Part shown: positions 42,599-51,242 of the stretch, piece by piece | Numbering within the stretch: position 1 is the stretch's first letter | How the letters are laid out: every line of letters starts with the position of its first letter | Source of the DNA: Aliisedimentitalea scapharcae | Lineage (GTDB): Bacteria > Pseudomonadota > Alphaproteobacteria > Rhodobacterales > Rhodobacteraceae | Direction of reading: 5' to 3' | Assembly (NCBI RefSeq): GCF_045277565.1 | Contig: NZ_CP123584.1 | Span: 1,240,001-1,304,000 of the forward strand | Length of the DNA: 64,000 nucleotides | Program-made: the position numbers and the translations under genes | The notes under the pieces: model-generated | Databases searched by the model: none | What the model was told of the DNA's origin: nothing | Seen by the model: only the letters and a program-made list of their open reading frames with translations

Positions 42599-43567
42599 TT
42601 ATACCTTGATGTTGGTCAAAGTGCGCATGACGAACAGATTGGCCGTCAGCAGGATGCCCACAACAAAGCAGGCAGGAATGAAATACGGGTGATCCAGCAC
42701 TTCGTCGTAATAGTTCGGATCCTGCACCAGGATTACGATCAGTGACAGCAAGGGAAAGGCGGACAGGAATTTTCCGGACCATTGAGCTTCGGCCGTAATC
42801 GCCTTGACCCTGCGGAACAGGCGGAACCGGGCACGGATCACTTTGGACAAACCGTCCAGAACCTCGGCGAGGTTACCACCGGATTGCTGCTGGATCGTCA
42901 CGGCAACCGACAGGAACCGCAAATCCTGCATGTCCAGACGTTCTGCCATTTCTTTCAGCGCTTCGCCCACGTCACGGCCATAGGCGCTTTCATCCGCGAT
43001 CATGCCGAATTCGGTGGCCAGCGGGTCCTCGGCTTCTTTGGCAACGATCTGGATGGCCGAGGAGAAAGGATGTCCAACCCGCAGCGACCGCACCATCAAT
43101 TCCACGGCGTCGGGCAGTTGTTCTTCGAGCATGGCCATGCGTTTCTTGGCCTTGCTGTTGATCCAGAAATACACAGCGCCAATACCGATCCCGACAGAGG
43201 CCACGATCCGGATTGGAGTTTCGGTTTGAGTGCCGATGCTGAGACCGATGAAGGCCAGCACCGACAGGCCGGCCATGATCATGATCAGCTGTTTGGGCGT
43301 AAAGGCAATGGCCGCCTTTTGCGCCTTTTCCGCCAACAGCGAATACAGCGGAATGGACTGAAATTTCATGTGCTGCTGCATTTCCTTGCGCAGCTGTTCC
43401 AGGACCTGTTCGCGCCCGGTACCCTTGTCCAACATTTCCAGGCGGCGATTGACTTTGCTGTTGAGGCTGATGGATTTGCCAAAGGCCACCAGATACAGGC
43501 CTTCGACCAGTACCAGAACGCCGACAAAGATCAGGCCATAGATGACCGGTTCCGCACTAAGTTGCAT
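42599..43567 (-). CDS. tadB: Tad inner-membrane platform protein TadB
   Basis: A 322-residue GspF-like membrane protein. Core F domain: QLPDAVELMVRSLRVGHPFS and RFLSVAVTIQQQSGGNLAEV near 180-230. Four membrane segments are visible (about 8-28, 95-140, 275-320). It pairs with TadC. The start overlaps the cpaF stop by one base (TAATG), so it is translationally coupled to the ATPase gene. Confidence 0.92.
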   Translation of the reverse strand: MQLSAEPVIYGLIFVGVLVLVEGLYLVAFGKSISLNSKVNRRLEMLDKGTGREQVLEQLRKEMQQHMKFQSIPLYSLLAEKAQKAAIAFTPKQLIMIMAGLSVLAFIGLSIGTQTETPIRIVASVGIGIGAVYFWINSKAKKRMAMLEEQLPDAVELMVRSLRVGHPFSSAIQIVAKEAEDPLATEFGMIADESAYGRDVGEALKEMAERLDMQDLRFLSVAVTIQQQSGGNLAEVLDGLSKVIRARFRLFRRVKAITAEAQWSGKFLSAFPLLSLIVILVQDPNYYDEVLDHPYFIPACFVVGILLTANLFVMRTLTNIKV

Positions 43568-45024
43568 TACTGAGCTCCCATCGTGGTCGGTTCATAAATC
43601 GAGGCAGGCAAATCATACCCCCACATCCGGAACCGTTCGGAATAATGGCTGCGCACGCCGGTCGCGGTGAAATGACCGATGATCTTGTTGTCCGGGGTCA
43701 GGCCGACACGCTGGAAGCGAAAGATTTCCTGCATGGAAATAACGTCACCCTCCATGCCGGTGATCTCGGTGATCGATGTCATGCGGCGGGACCCATCCTG
43801 TAGGCGCGAGGCCTGAACGATAAGGTTTACAGCAGAAGAAATCTGGGAGCGGACAGCTTTGATCGGCATTTCGATCCCGGCCATTGCGATCATGTTCTCC
43901 AAACGGCTGACCCCGTCGCGGGCGCTGTTGGCGTGGATCGTGGTCATGGAGCCGTCGTGCCCGGTGTTCATGGCCTGGAGCATGTCGATAACTTCCTCGC
44001 CCCGGGTCTCACCAACGATGATCCGGTCTGGTCGCATCCGCAGCGCGTTCTTCAGACAATCGCGCGGCGAAACCTCGCCCTTGCCTTCGACGTTGGGCGG
44101 GCGGGATTCCATCCGGCCCACATGGGTCTGCTGCAACTGAAGTTCCGCTGTATCTTCGATCGTCAAAATGCGTTCGGCGTTGTCGATGAATGAAGAAAGG
44201 GCATTCAGCGTCGTGGTTTTACCCGACCCCGTCCCGCCTGACACGATGATATTCAGTCGGGTTGCCACCGCAGCCTGCAAATAGGCGGCCATCTCTTCTG
44301 TAAAGGCTCCAAAACCGACCAGGTCATCAATGCCCAGCTTGTCCTTTTTGAATTTACGAATGGACACCAATGACCCGTCCACGGCAACGGGCGGGACCAT
44401 GGCGTTAAAGCGCGATCCATCAGCCAGACGGGCGTCCACATAAGGGTTGGATTCATCAACACGACGTCCAACGGCCGAGACGATCTTGTCGATAATCCGC
44501 AGCAGGTGCTTTTCATCCTTGAACGTGATGTCGCTGAGCGACAGCTTGCCTGCGCGTTCGACAAAGATCTGATGCGGGCCGTTGACCAGAATATCGTTGA
44601 CCGAGTCATCCTGAAGCAGGGTTTCCAGCGGACCCAGCCCTGTGACTTCGTCATAGAGTTCCTTGTTCAGGGTCTGGCGATCTTCGCGGTTCAGCACAAT
44701 CCCCTTGGTTTCGAGGATCTCTGTCGCGATTGTGCTGATTTCGGTGCGCAGCTCAGCCTCAGAGGCATGTTCCAGGGCAGCCAGGTTCAGCTGATCCAGC
44801 AGTTCGCCGTGCAGGATGATCTTGATTTCGCCCAGGCGTTCCTTGCGTTTGCGTTCCTTGTCCATCGTCGCGACATCTGCTGCCGCGCGGGTGGCCATAG
44901 GTTTGCGCAACCGGGCCGCAGGCGAGGCCGTTGACATATCGCTGGATTTTGCTTCGGGCGCGGGGGCCGCTTTGACGGCAACCTGTTTCGGAGCGGATGA
45001 AGTCTTTTTATATTTTGAAAACAT
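43567..45024 (-). CDS. cpaF: Tad pilus ATPase CpaF/TadA
   Basis: A 485-residue secretion ATPase of the VirB11/GspE superfamily. Walker A SGGTGSGKTTTL is at 262-273, the His box MTTIHANS near 375, and Asp/Walker B IIVGETRGEEVID near 350. The N-terminal 60 residues are rich in Ala, Lys and Pro and vary between species. It powers extension, and possibly retraction, of Flp pili. It is 21 bp behind cpaE. Confidence 0.95.
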   Translation of the reverse strand: MFSKYKKTSSAPKQVAVKAAPAPEAKSSDMSTASPAARLRKPMATRAAADVATMDKERKRKERLGEIKIILHGELLDQLNLAALEHASEAELRTEISTIATEILETKGIVLNREDRQTLNKELYDEVTGLGPLETLLQDDSVNDILVNGPHQIFVERAGKLSLSDITFKDEKHLLRIIDKIVSAVGRRVDESNPYVDARLADGSRFNAMVPPVAVDGSLVSIRKFKKDKLGIDDLVGFGAFTEEMAAYLQAAVATRLNIIVSGGTGSGKTTTLNALSSFIDNAERILTIEDTAELQLQQTHVGRMESRPPNVEGKGEVSPRDCLKNALRMRPDRIIVGETRGEEVIDMLQAMNTGHDGSMTTIHANSARDGVSRLENMIAMAGIEMPIKAVRSQISSAVNLIVQASRLQDGSRRMTSITEITGMEGDVISMQEIFRFQRVGLTPDNKIIGHFTATGVRSHYSERFRMWGYDLPASIYEPTTMGAQ

Positions 45025-45045
45025 GGATTAGGCCCCCTTGGATGA

Positions 45046-46281
45046 TCACGCGGCTTTGGCTTCGCTGTGCCCCAGATCGTGCAGGGACTGCGCCAGCTTG
45101 GCGATTTCCTTGCGCAATGGGTTCTTGGCAACCGATGCCGCCAACGGCATCCCGTGGTCCCCGCATTGGGTGACCGGTTTACCGCCGTCGGGCAATTGCA
45201 GGTCAATTGAAATCCCCAGGGATTCGGCCATCCGCTTGACCCGGCTCTTGCCGCTCAGGTCGGTGAATTTTGGTGCTCGGTTCAGCGCAAACCGCAGCTT
45301 TTCGAACGGAAGGTCTTCGGATTGCAGCGCCCGTTTCAGGCGCAGAGCATTCTGGGCCGACCGCATGTCCAGTTCGAGCAGGGCAAAATACACATGGGCC
45401 TTGCTCAGAACGGTTTCCGTCCACTGCACCAGTGTTTTGGGCATGTCGATCAGAACGTAATCGAAATGGCTGCGGGCCAATTCGATAATACGTTCAATAT
45501 CTTCAGGCCCAACCAGATCCAGCGGAATAATGTCGCTGGGAGCAGTCAGCACTTGCAGCTTGTCCTGAAAGCTCAGCAACGCCTGGCTGAAGATGTCTTC
45601 GTCCATAGTGTCTGTTTCGCTGAGCATTTCGAACACGATTTCGCGCCGTGGCAGATCCAAATAGGTGGAGACCGTGCCAAATTGAAGATCGAGATCAATC
45701 AGACAGACCGATGGTTTGTCGCCGTCCTGCAAAAGGGCCAGTTCCCAGGCCAGATTGGTGGCCAATGTGGTGGATCCAACGCCGCCAGACAAACCCTGGC
45801 AAACGATGACCGCACCTTCGCGGGATGTTCCAGATTGCAGCTGGTGCGGATTTCGGGCCGGTTCCGGTGCTTCTTCGGGTTTGTTCAGCCGGTCGATTGC
45901 GGATTGCAGTTCTTGTTCCGGCAGGGGGTAGGGAACGAATTCATCCGCGCCCTTGCGCAGCAATTGGTGCAGGGACGCCGGGGTGACATCCTCGGCGATC
46001 AGGATGACATTGATGTCACGGCTTTTGGCCTGGGTGATGATTTCCCCCATCAGAACCAGGTTGTCTTCGTCGTCCCCATCAATGGCCAGGGCCACAAATT
46101 CCAGCGACTCGGCCTCGGGCTGGCTGAAAAAGGCGAGGGCTTCGGCAAAACCAAGGTCACCCCAATTCTCGCCCAACGCGGATTCCATGTCTTCGATCAA
46201 CAGGTCAAAGTTCTGCACATCACGGCTGATCGTGCAGGCGACGATCGGGTTTGCTTCGGGTTGCGGCATTTCGCTGCTCAT
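45046..46281 (-). CDS. cpaE: Pilus localization ATPase-like protein CpaE/TadZ
   Basis: A 411-residue protein. The N-terminal half is a receiver-like domain (NVILIAEDVTPASLHQLLRKGA). The C-terminal half is a ParA/MinD-like ATPase. Its Walker A is SGGVGSTTLATN (165-176), with Ser in place of the usual GK lysine, and the deviant signature Lys of MinD is also absent. CpaE/TadZ marks the cell pole for pilus assembly and often has altered Walker motifs. It lies 177 bp behind the OmpA-like gene. Confidence 0.9.
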   Translation of the reverse strand: MSSEMPQPEANPIVACTISRDVQNFDLLIEDMESALGENWGDLGFAEALAFFSQPEAESLEFVALAIDGDDEDNLVLMGEIITQAKSRDINVILIAEDVTPASLHQLLRKGADEFVPYPLPEQELQSAIDRLNKPEEAPEPARNPHQLQSGTSREGAVIVCQGLSGGVGSTTLATNLAWELALLQDGDKPSVCLIDLDLQFGTVSTYLDLPRREIVFEMLSETDTMDEDIFSQALLSFQDKLQVLTAPSDIIPLDLVGPEDIERIIELARSHFDYVLIDMPKTLVQWTETVLSKAHVYFALLELDMRSAQNALRLKRALQSEDLPFEKLRFALNRAPKFTDLSGKSRVKRMAESLGISIDLQLPDGGKPVTQCGDHGMPLAASVAKNPLRKEIAKLAQSLHDLGHSEAKAA

Positions 46282-46458
46282 TGCCTTCGTCCTCTTTACT
46301 GGGGCGGGGCAATGGCTGTGGCCTTGTCCTCACCCGCATGCGACTCGCATTGGTCGCACGTCACCTATTGAGAACAATGTCGGGGGCAATCTGGGCGAGA
46401 TTTGGGCTAAAACCATCCAATTGTGGGGAATATGGCGACGATCACCGCCAAATGCACC

Positions 46459-47085
46459 TTATTGTGTGGATGTCGCGAAACTACCGGATTTGCTCAGCTC
46501 GCTTTTGGGAACCGCGCTTTCGATGTATTCGCGATAGACCACCTGGGCGTATTTACCGTCCAGCAGCGAGGGGTGGTTTTTCACAAAGCCGTTTACTTCG
46601 GTTACGGTACGCCGGTTGCGGCGTTCCCGGTTCGGCGTCTGGATCAGCGGCCGGGTTTCACCAAAGGACACAACAGCTTCGAGCCGGGACCGGCTGATGC
46701 CGCGTTGTGTCAGGTAGGACACAACCGTGCGGGCACGCCGCAGGCCCAACCGTTTGTTATAGCCGGATGACCCGACGGCGTCCGTATGTCCGTAAACACG
46801 AAAACGGACTTCGGGAAACTGTCGGATCCAATCGGCCTGTTGGTCCAGAACCGCACGGGCATTGGCGTCCAGAACCGTACTGTCAAACGCAAAAGTGATG
46901 GTCGTCGGGACCTCGGCGGCGAATTTCTGAGCCAATTGGATGGTATAGTTGCGATCACCGCTGTGAACTTGGGTGTTGTTCAGCGTTGCATTGCCAAATT
47001 GGCCGCTGTCCAATGCTCGACCGGCTTCATTTTCACAGGCGGCCAGCGCCAGAATCAGCCCAAGTGCTGTGATCTGTCGGATCAT
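46459..47085 (-). CDS. OmpA-like lipoprotein of the tad locus
   Basis: A 208-residue lipoprotein with lipobox LALAAC (Cys17). The OmpA/MotB peptidoglycan-binding domain reads FRVYGHTDAVGSSGYNKRLG and RRARTVVSYLTQRG. It lies between cpaC and cpaE on the minus strand. It probably anchors the pilus secretin to the cell wall, inferred from position and domain. I chose ATG 47085; the frame begins 18 nt upstream at another ATG. Confidence 0.85.
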   Translation of the reverse strand: MIRQITALGLILALAACENEAGRALDSGQFGNATLNNTQVHSGDRNYTIQLAQKFAAEVPTTITFAFDSTVLDANARAVLDQQADWIRQFPEVRFRVYGHTDAVGSSGYNKRLGLRRARTVVSYLTQRGISRSRLEAVVSFGETRPLIQTPNRERRNRRTVTEVNGFVKNHPSLLDGKYAQVVYREYIESAVPKSELSKSGSFATSTQ

Positions 47086-47104
47086 CTGCTTTTCGCCTCT
47101 CAAT

Positions 47105-48514
47105 TCAATCCATCACGTAGCCATAGGACCCGCTGAAATCTTGTTTTGCAACCTCGCTGGCTGCGCCTTTTGTGGTCTTGGCAATTTGCCCGTTCAGGAA
47201 CAGATTGCGTTCACTGGGGGGCTTGATCCGATCCGTCGGCAACGCCAAGGCTTCGCCCCGTGTTGGGGTCACCAGATGCGCAGTGATGATAATCACCAAT
47301 TCGGTCTGGCTGCGCTGATAGTTTGCGCTGCGGAACAGTGTTCCCAAAACCGGGACGTCCCCCAACCAGGGCAATTGCGACGCATTGTCGAGGAACTCAT
47401 CTTCGATCAACCCAGCAATGGCAAAGCTTTCTCCGTCGCGCATTTCAACGGTGGTCGATGTTTCGCGGCGGGTAAAGGCGTCAATCTGGAAGCCATTGAT
47501 ATTGATACCATTATTCTTGTCTATGGCAGATACCGAAGCTTCGAGCTCGAGGTTGATCAGGTCGCTGTCCACCACGCGGGGCACAAATTTCAGCTCGATC
47601 CCAAAGGGTTTGAATTCAACTGATATCGTGTTGTTTTCCTGTGCGACGGGAACCGGATATTCGCCACCCGCCAGGAATTTTGCTTCTTGTCCGGACAGGG
47701 CTGACAGGTTCGGTTCGGCCAGGGTGCGCACAACGCCTTTTTGCTCCAATGCTTCGAGCAAGAGGCCGACCTGATACGATCCTGCATTAAATCCAAACAG
47801 GACTGCGCCGGTGTTTTCGTTTGTGACCGGGATATTGCCGGTCAAAGCGTTGGTCAGGGCAGGCTGGTTGTTCAGCGTGTTGACACCACCGTTGACGCCA
47901 AAGCTGCTGCCGCCAGTGATCCCGAGAGATGTGCTGAGCGATTTGGATACATTACGCTGCATTTCTGCAAAGCGTACTTTCAACATGACTTGCTGAACGC
48001 CGCCAACGCTCATCAGGTTGGAAACCCGTTCGGGCGCATAGCGTTCGGCCAAATCCATGGCCCGTTGCAAGCGCGAGGAACTGGAAACGGTACCGGACAG
48101 AACGATGCCATCATTGGCGGTGCGAACTTCGATCTTTTCGCCGGGCAGAATCTGACGCAGGCGCTCTTTGAATTCGGTCACATCGGCTGCGACGCGCACA
48201 TTGACATTGGTGATCAACCGCCCGGTTGCATCCAGCAGGGTCAATGTTGTCAGCCCCGGGGATTTGCCCAGCACATAGATGGTGCGGTCGGACAGAGATG
48301 AAATGTCAGCGATCCCCGGATTGGCGATGCTGAGTTCGGCAAAAGGAGTCTCGCTTTCGACCACCACCGCGCGGTTCATAGGAACATCCAGCGTTGCCTG
48401 GGTTCCACGGTTGACCACCTTCAGTGAATCGGCCTGTGCGTATGCGCCCATCACTGGTGCACATGCGACCGCCACCCCAAACAGGGCTGCCTTGAAATAA
48501 TCGTTAATTCCCAT
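47105..48514 (-). CDS. cpaC: Tad secretin CpaC/RcpA
   Basis: A 469-residue outer-membrane secretin. A signal peptide precedes ADSLKVVNRGTQATLDVP. A pilus-assembly N-terminal and a BON-like segment follow (DVTEFKERLRQILPGEKI). The secretin domain runs from about 260 to the end, with VGLLLEALEQKGVVRTLAEP and ELVIIITAHLVTP. It forms the Flp pilus gate. The start ATG 48514 is placed at the signal peptide. The gap to the OmpA-like gene is 19 bp. Confidence 0.92.
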   Translation of the reverse strand: MGINDYFKAALFGVAVACAPVMGAYAQADSLKVVNRGTQATLDVPMNRAVVVESETPFAELSIANPGIADISSLSDRTIYVLGKSPGLTTLTLLDATGRLITNVNVRVAADVTEFKERLRQILPGEKIEVRTANDGIVLSGTVSSSSRLQRAMDLAERYAPERVSNLMSVGGVQQVMLKVRFAEMQRNVSKSLSTSLGITGGSSFGVNGGVNTLNNQPALTNALTGNIPVTNENTGAVLFGFNAGSYQVGLLLEALEQKGVVRTLAEPNLSALSGQEAKFLAGGEYPVPVAQENNTISVEFKPFGIELKFVPRVVDSDLINLELEASVSAIDKNNGININGFQIDAFTRRETSTTVEMRDGESFAIAGLIEDEFLDNASQLPWLGDVPVLGTLFRSANYQRSQTELVIIITAHLVTPTRGEALALPTDRIKPPSERNLFLNGQIAKTTKGAASEVAKQDFSGSYGYVMD

Positions 48515-48707
48515 GTGACCTGCCTCTCCGATCACGCCTCGGTTACGGGTCTTTTTGCCCGATCTTTGCGCCACTGTGCGGCAATTTCTATTTTTTTGCA
48601 AGAATCAAAGACTTCTGGCGCGTCTCTGATGTGGGTAAGTGGCAACACGCAGAACGCAGGCCCGACAAATTGCCGGGCCTGATCGTGAATAACGCGTTGA
48701 ATTTTCA

Positions 48708-49562
48708 TCAGTTCGTGCAGGGGATCGGAATTTCGATAACCTCGGCACCGCGGCGGTTGCGAATGGTGCAAACCTGTTTTTCTTCTTGAACAGCCACCGC
48801 TTCGAGCGTTTCCAACCCCAACAGCGAACGCTGATCGACTTCGATAGACGATGCGATGGTGTCGTCGGTGGCCCCGACAAGTGACAGTGACAACCGCCCG
48901 GTTGTTTGGGCCTGGGCAAGTCCGGCAACCTGTTCGGGGCGGGCGGCGACCGTGACAGTGCGTGCAATCACGTTTTCTTCCAGATCGTCGCCTGCGCTTT
49001 GGTCAATGGCAATCAGCTGAACACCGGCCTCGATCAGACGGGTCAGATCTCCGCGGTCGTTTCCGGTTTCACGGACTCGACCGGTCCAATAAATATCAAC
49101 CCGGTCCCCTGGGCGCAGGAAGCCGGACACGCCGGTGGCGACGTCGACCTTGATCGCAAACGCACGCATACCCCGCTCCAATTGAGAGGTAATGCCGGCA
49201 TCTTCGCCGGGCTGGGTCACTTTGATGGCGAGGATTGCCTCGTCTTTTTCCATCGCGCGCAACACTACCCGGTTATCCTTGGTGTCGGTGGGGAACAGGG
49301 CGTCGGCCTCTTTGAATGTTCCTTCGGGAATGGCATTGACGGGCCAAAGCACGGTGCGCACATCTTCTTTTGCCAATTCTTCGCCATACCGCAGAGCGCG
49401 ATTGGCGACAAAAACCTTGACCGTGGGCACGACTTCCTGCCGAGCCTGACGTTCACGTGCCAATTCGTTCTGGTAGGAGGCTATGTATTTCTTTGCCATC
49501 ATGACCGCGCCCCCTGCGAGGGCAATCCCTACGATCAGCACCAATCCAAAAACAGCTCTCAT
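48708..49562 (-). CDS. cpaB: Pilus assembly protein CpaB/RcpC
   Basis: A 284-residue protein with one N-terminal membrane helix (VFGLVLIVGIALAGGAVMM), a SAF-domain segment at about 48-125 (VKVFVANRALRYGEELAKED and RAMEKDEAILAIKVTQPGED), and a C-terminal domain with FAIKVDVATGVSGFLRPGDR. CpaB/RcpC is a periplasmic partner of the secretin that may bind peptidoglycan. It is 146 bp downstream of the first flp on the minus strand. Confidence 0.92.
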   Translation of the reverse strand: MRAVFGLVLIVGIALAGGAVMMAKKYIASYQNELARERQARQEVVPTVKVFVANRALRYGEELAKEDVRTVLWPVNAIPEGTFKEADALFPTDTKDNRVVLRAMEKDEAILAIKVTQPGEDAGITSQLERGMRAFAIKVDVATGVSGFLRPGDRVDIYWTGRVRETGNDRGDLTRLIEAGVQLIAIDQSAGDDLEENVIARTVTVAARPEQVAGLAQAQTTGRLSLSLVGATDDTIASSIEVDQRSLLGLETLEAVAVQEEKQVCTIRNRRGAEVIEIPIPCTN

Positions 49563-49708
49563 ACCTTCACCTCACTTCTTACCCGCGAATTTTCAAAATC
49601 ATCGGCGATGCCTGTCGCCGCAGATCAATCGTAGCAACAGATCATGGCCATATTAGGGTGGGCCAGAGTCGCCAGCTGATCGGGATGATTCCGGGTATTG
49701 AATTCTTG

Positions 49709-49894
49709 TTAATCGCCAACAACCGTATCGGTTAAATGATCACCGACATTATTGCCCAGGCCACCGGATGCAGATTGCAAGGATGTGATTGCGACACCGG
49801 TCAAAAGCACGACCGCAGCAGTCAGTACAACCCAATCAACAGTCACAGCGCCGTCTTCGTCCTTGCGAAAGGTCTCTTTGATACGCTTGAACAT
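49709..49894 (-). CDS. flp: Flp family type IVb pilin, copy A
   Basis: A 61-residue pilin. The positively charged leader MFKRIKETFRKDEDG ends in Gly15. The mature protein starts AVTVDWVVLTAAVVLLTGVA, one membrane helix, and ends in a short polar tail. The motif after Gly is AVTVDW, not the canonical XXXXEY; the acid and an aromatic are kept in conservative form (Asp, Trp). It is closest to cpaB and differs from the two other copies in the C-terminal half. Confidence 0.9.
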   Translation of the reverse strand: MFKRIKETFRKDEDGAVTVDWVVLTAAVVLLTGVAITSLQSASGGLGNNVGDHLTDTVVGD

Positions 49895-49930
49895 ATTACC
49901 CTCCCCTATGGGAATATCACTTTGGACAAA

Positions 49931-49961
49931 AGGCCGTGTCTTTACGCGAAAGACACGGCCT
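49931..49961 (-). terminator. Terminator between flp copies B and A
   Basis: A perfect 13-bp stem (49931-49943 with 49949-49961) around a 5-nt loop. On the minus strand it leads into TTTTG at 49930-49926. It follows flp copy B by about 30 bp, so the pilin mRNA can be made alone and in excess. Confidence 0.8.
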
Positions 49962-49991
49962 CCTGGCAGTCTTGCGGCTATGGAGCCAGAA

Positions 49992-50171
49992 TTATGCCGG
50001 GTCTTTGCCTTCGATGAAGGTACCGGTGGATTCGGTCAGGTTCGACGCGCCGGTTTCGATCGAGGTGTAAGCAGCGCCAGCCAGGGCAACAACAGCTGCG
50101 GTCAGAACGACCCAGTCAACAGTCACAGCACCGTTTTCGTCTTTGCGGAATTTGTTGAAGAATTTCATCAT
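49992..50171 (-). CDS. flp: Flp family type IVb pilin, copy B
   Basis: A 59-residue pilin. Leader MMKFFNKFRKDENG, cleaved after Gly14, mature part AVTVDWVVLTAAVVALAGAA and a polar tail ending EGKDPA. It is identical in protein sequence to copy C at 50709. GGAGGGA precedes the double ATG. The cleavage motif has Asp-Trp in place of Glu-Tyr. It is flanked by its own promoter-like block and terminator. Confidence 0.92.
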   Translation of the reverse strand: MMKFFNKFRKDENGAVTVDWVVLTAAVVALAGAAYTSIETGASNLTESTGTFIEGKDPA

Positions 50172-50192
50172 GGTTTGTCCCTCCATAGGATC

Positions 50193-50645
50193 CTGTTTGA
50201 TTTTCTATCCTCCCCGAAACTCTTTGGTCCTGCTCTCACTCAGGGCCGTTTCAGCTTGGCATGGTTGTATATAACGGGGTGAATGGGGCATCAGTTTGGC
50301 AGCGAAAAAGAAAATTATAAAAATTCGCATTATTCCCTCGAAAGCAAGGTAAGATACTGAAATTAAATGAAATATATGAAGAATAGTTTTTGATAGGACG
50401 TTGAAATTGGGTTAAATATGGTCTGAATGTGGCGATGCTGTTCTCTCAGGCCTTACCGAACGTGGCCTTCAATCCAATCAACCCTAAGAGAAGCTCACCC
50501 TGCCGTTTTCTTTGGTGAAACCTGGTTTGAAACGCGCAAAAGGGCGGACGCGAAAACGGGATCAATGGAGAGCCGCCAGGACAGTGCCAGTGATGCCGTG
50601 ACTTTGATCTTGCGTGGTTTGCACCCATGGTCTGTAGGGCAAACA
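50193..50645. other. Gene-free stretch between flp copies B and C
   Basis: About 450 bp without a supported gene. The part near 50280-50420 is AT-rich, in contrast to the surroundings, and forms the upstream region of flp copy B. The rest is of ordinary composition. A plus-strand open frame from 50427 runs back over the copy C flp sequence in antisense and lacks codon bias, so I do not call it. Confidence 0.5.
50252..50275 (-). promoter_or_regulatory. Promoter-like block of flp copy B
   Basis: On the minus strand TATATA (50268-50273) is followed by a CATGCCAAG segment. The same arrangement is found at 50972-50995 before copy C. Both sit about 100 bp before the start codon, while the DNA around them differs. 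Confidence 0.45.
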
Positions 50646-50681
50646 AAAAGAAACCGCGCTTCCCTACTTGGGAAACGCGGC
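50646..50681 (-). terminator. Terminator of flp copy C
   Basis: An 11-bp stem (50655-50665 with 50671-50681, one wobble) that on the minus strand runs into TTTCTTTTTG. It starts 28 bp after the stop codon. Confidence 0.8.
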
Positions 50682-50708
50682 TCAAATCTGGATATCGAAG
50701 AAACCCTA

Positions 50709-50888
50709 TTATGCGGGGTCTTTGCCTTCGATGAAGGTGCCGGTGGATTCGGTCAGGTTCGACGCGCCGGTTTCGATCGAGGTGTAAGCAGCGCCAGCCA
50801 GGGCAACAACAGCAGCGGTCAGAACGACCCAGTCAACAGTCACAGCACCGTTTTCGTCTTTGCGGAATTTGTTGAAGAATTTCATCAT
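50709..50888 (-). CDS. flp: Flp family type IVb pilin, copy C
   Basis: A 59-residue pilin identical in protein to copy B. The two copies lie within a 202-bp duplicated block (49991-50192 and 50708-50909) that differs at three silent positions I could see. The duplication includes the ribosome site and ends at GGATC just upstream. Flanking DNA is unrelated, apart from the promoter-like block. Duplication doubles pilin dose, which fits the need for many major pilin subunits. Confidence 0.92.
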   Translation of the reverse strand: MMKFFNKFRKDENGAVTVDWVVLTAAVVALAGAAYTSIETGASNLTESTGTFIEGKDPA

Positions 50889-50909
50889 GGTTTGTCCCTC
50901 CATAGGATC

Positions 50910-51242
50910 ACAAGATTTTGCCAGTTAACCGTGTCGTCCGTTTGGAACCGTCTCTCTCGTTGGTTCATGTCCGACTTGGTATGAGCATATATAGCCAGCG
51001 TCCCGTGGCAGGATTTGGGCGAATTCTGGGAAATGTTTGCCAGATTCTAAATTTTTGACAATAATTCTCTTAGTTATTGATTTTAATATTAATTTTTCAC
51101 TGACGCCGCTGTCGCCTCGTCGATTGGTGCGTCGTGAGGGCATCAATTTAGGCAGAATCGTCACGATTTGGGCTGCATATTCTGGTTTCGCACCGGTTTT
51201 TCAGCAAAGATTCACGCAAAACAAAACGAGCAGTACAGTACA
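50910..51242. other. Divergent upstream region of flp copy C and the lytic transglycosylase gene
   Basis: 333 bp without a gene. It includes the flp promoter block (50972-50995) and an AT-rich stretch at 51045-51100 with TTTTAATATTAATTTTT, which probably holds promoter elements of the rightward gene. No repeat or small gene seen. Confidence 0.5.
50972..50995 (-). promoter_or_regulatory. Promoter-like block of flp copy C
   Basis: On the minus strand GCTATATATG is followed by CTCATACCAAGTCG. Compared with copy B, TATATA, CAT and CCAAG are kept at the same spacing. It is about 100 bp before the start codon. Confidence 0.45.

Noticed and set aside
50427..50984. Plus-strand open frame crossing the flp copy C region
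   Set aside because: It runs antisense to a pilin gene and part of it is the mirrored copy of the other flp; no ribosome site.
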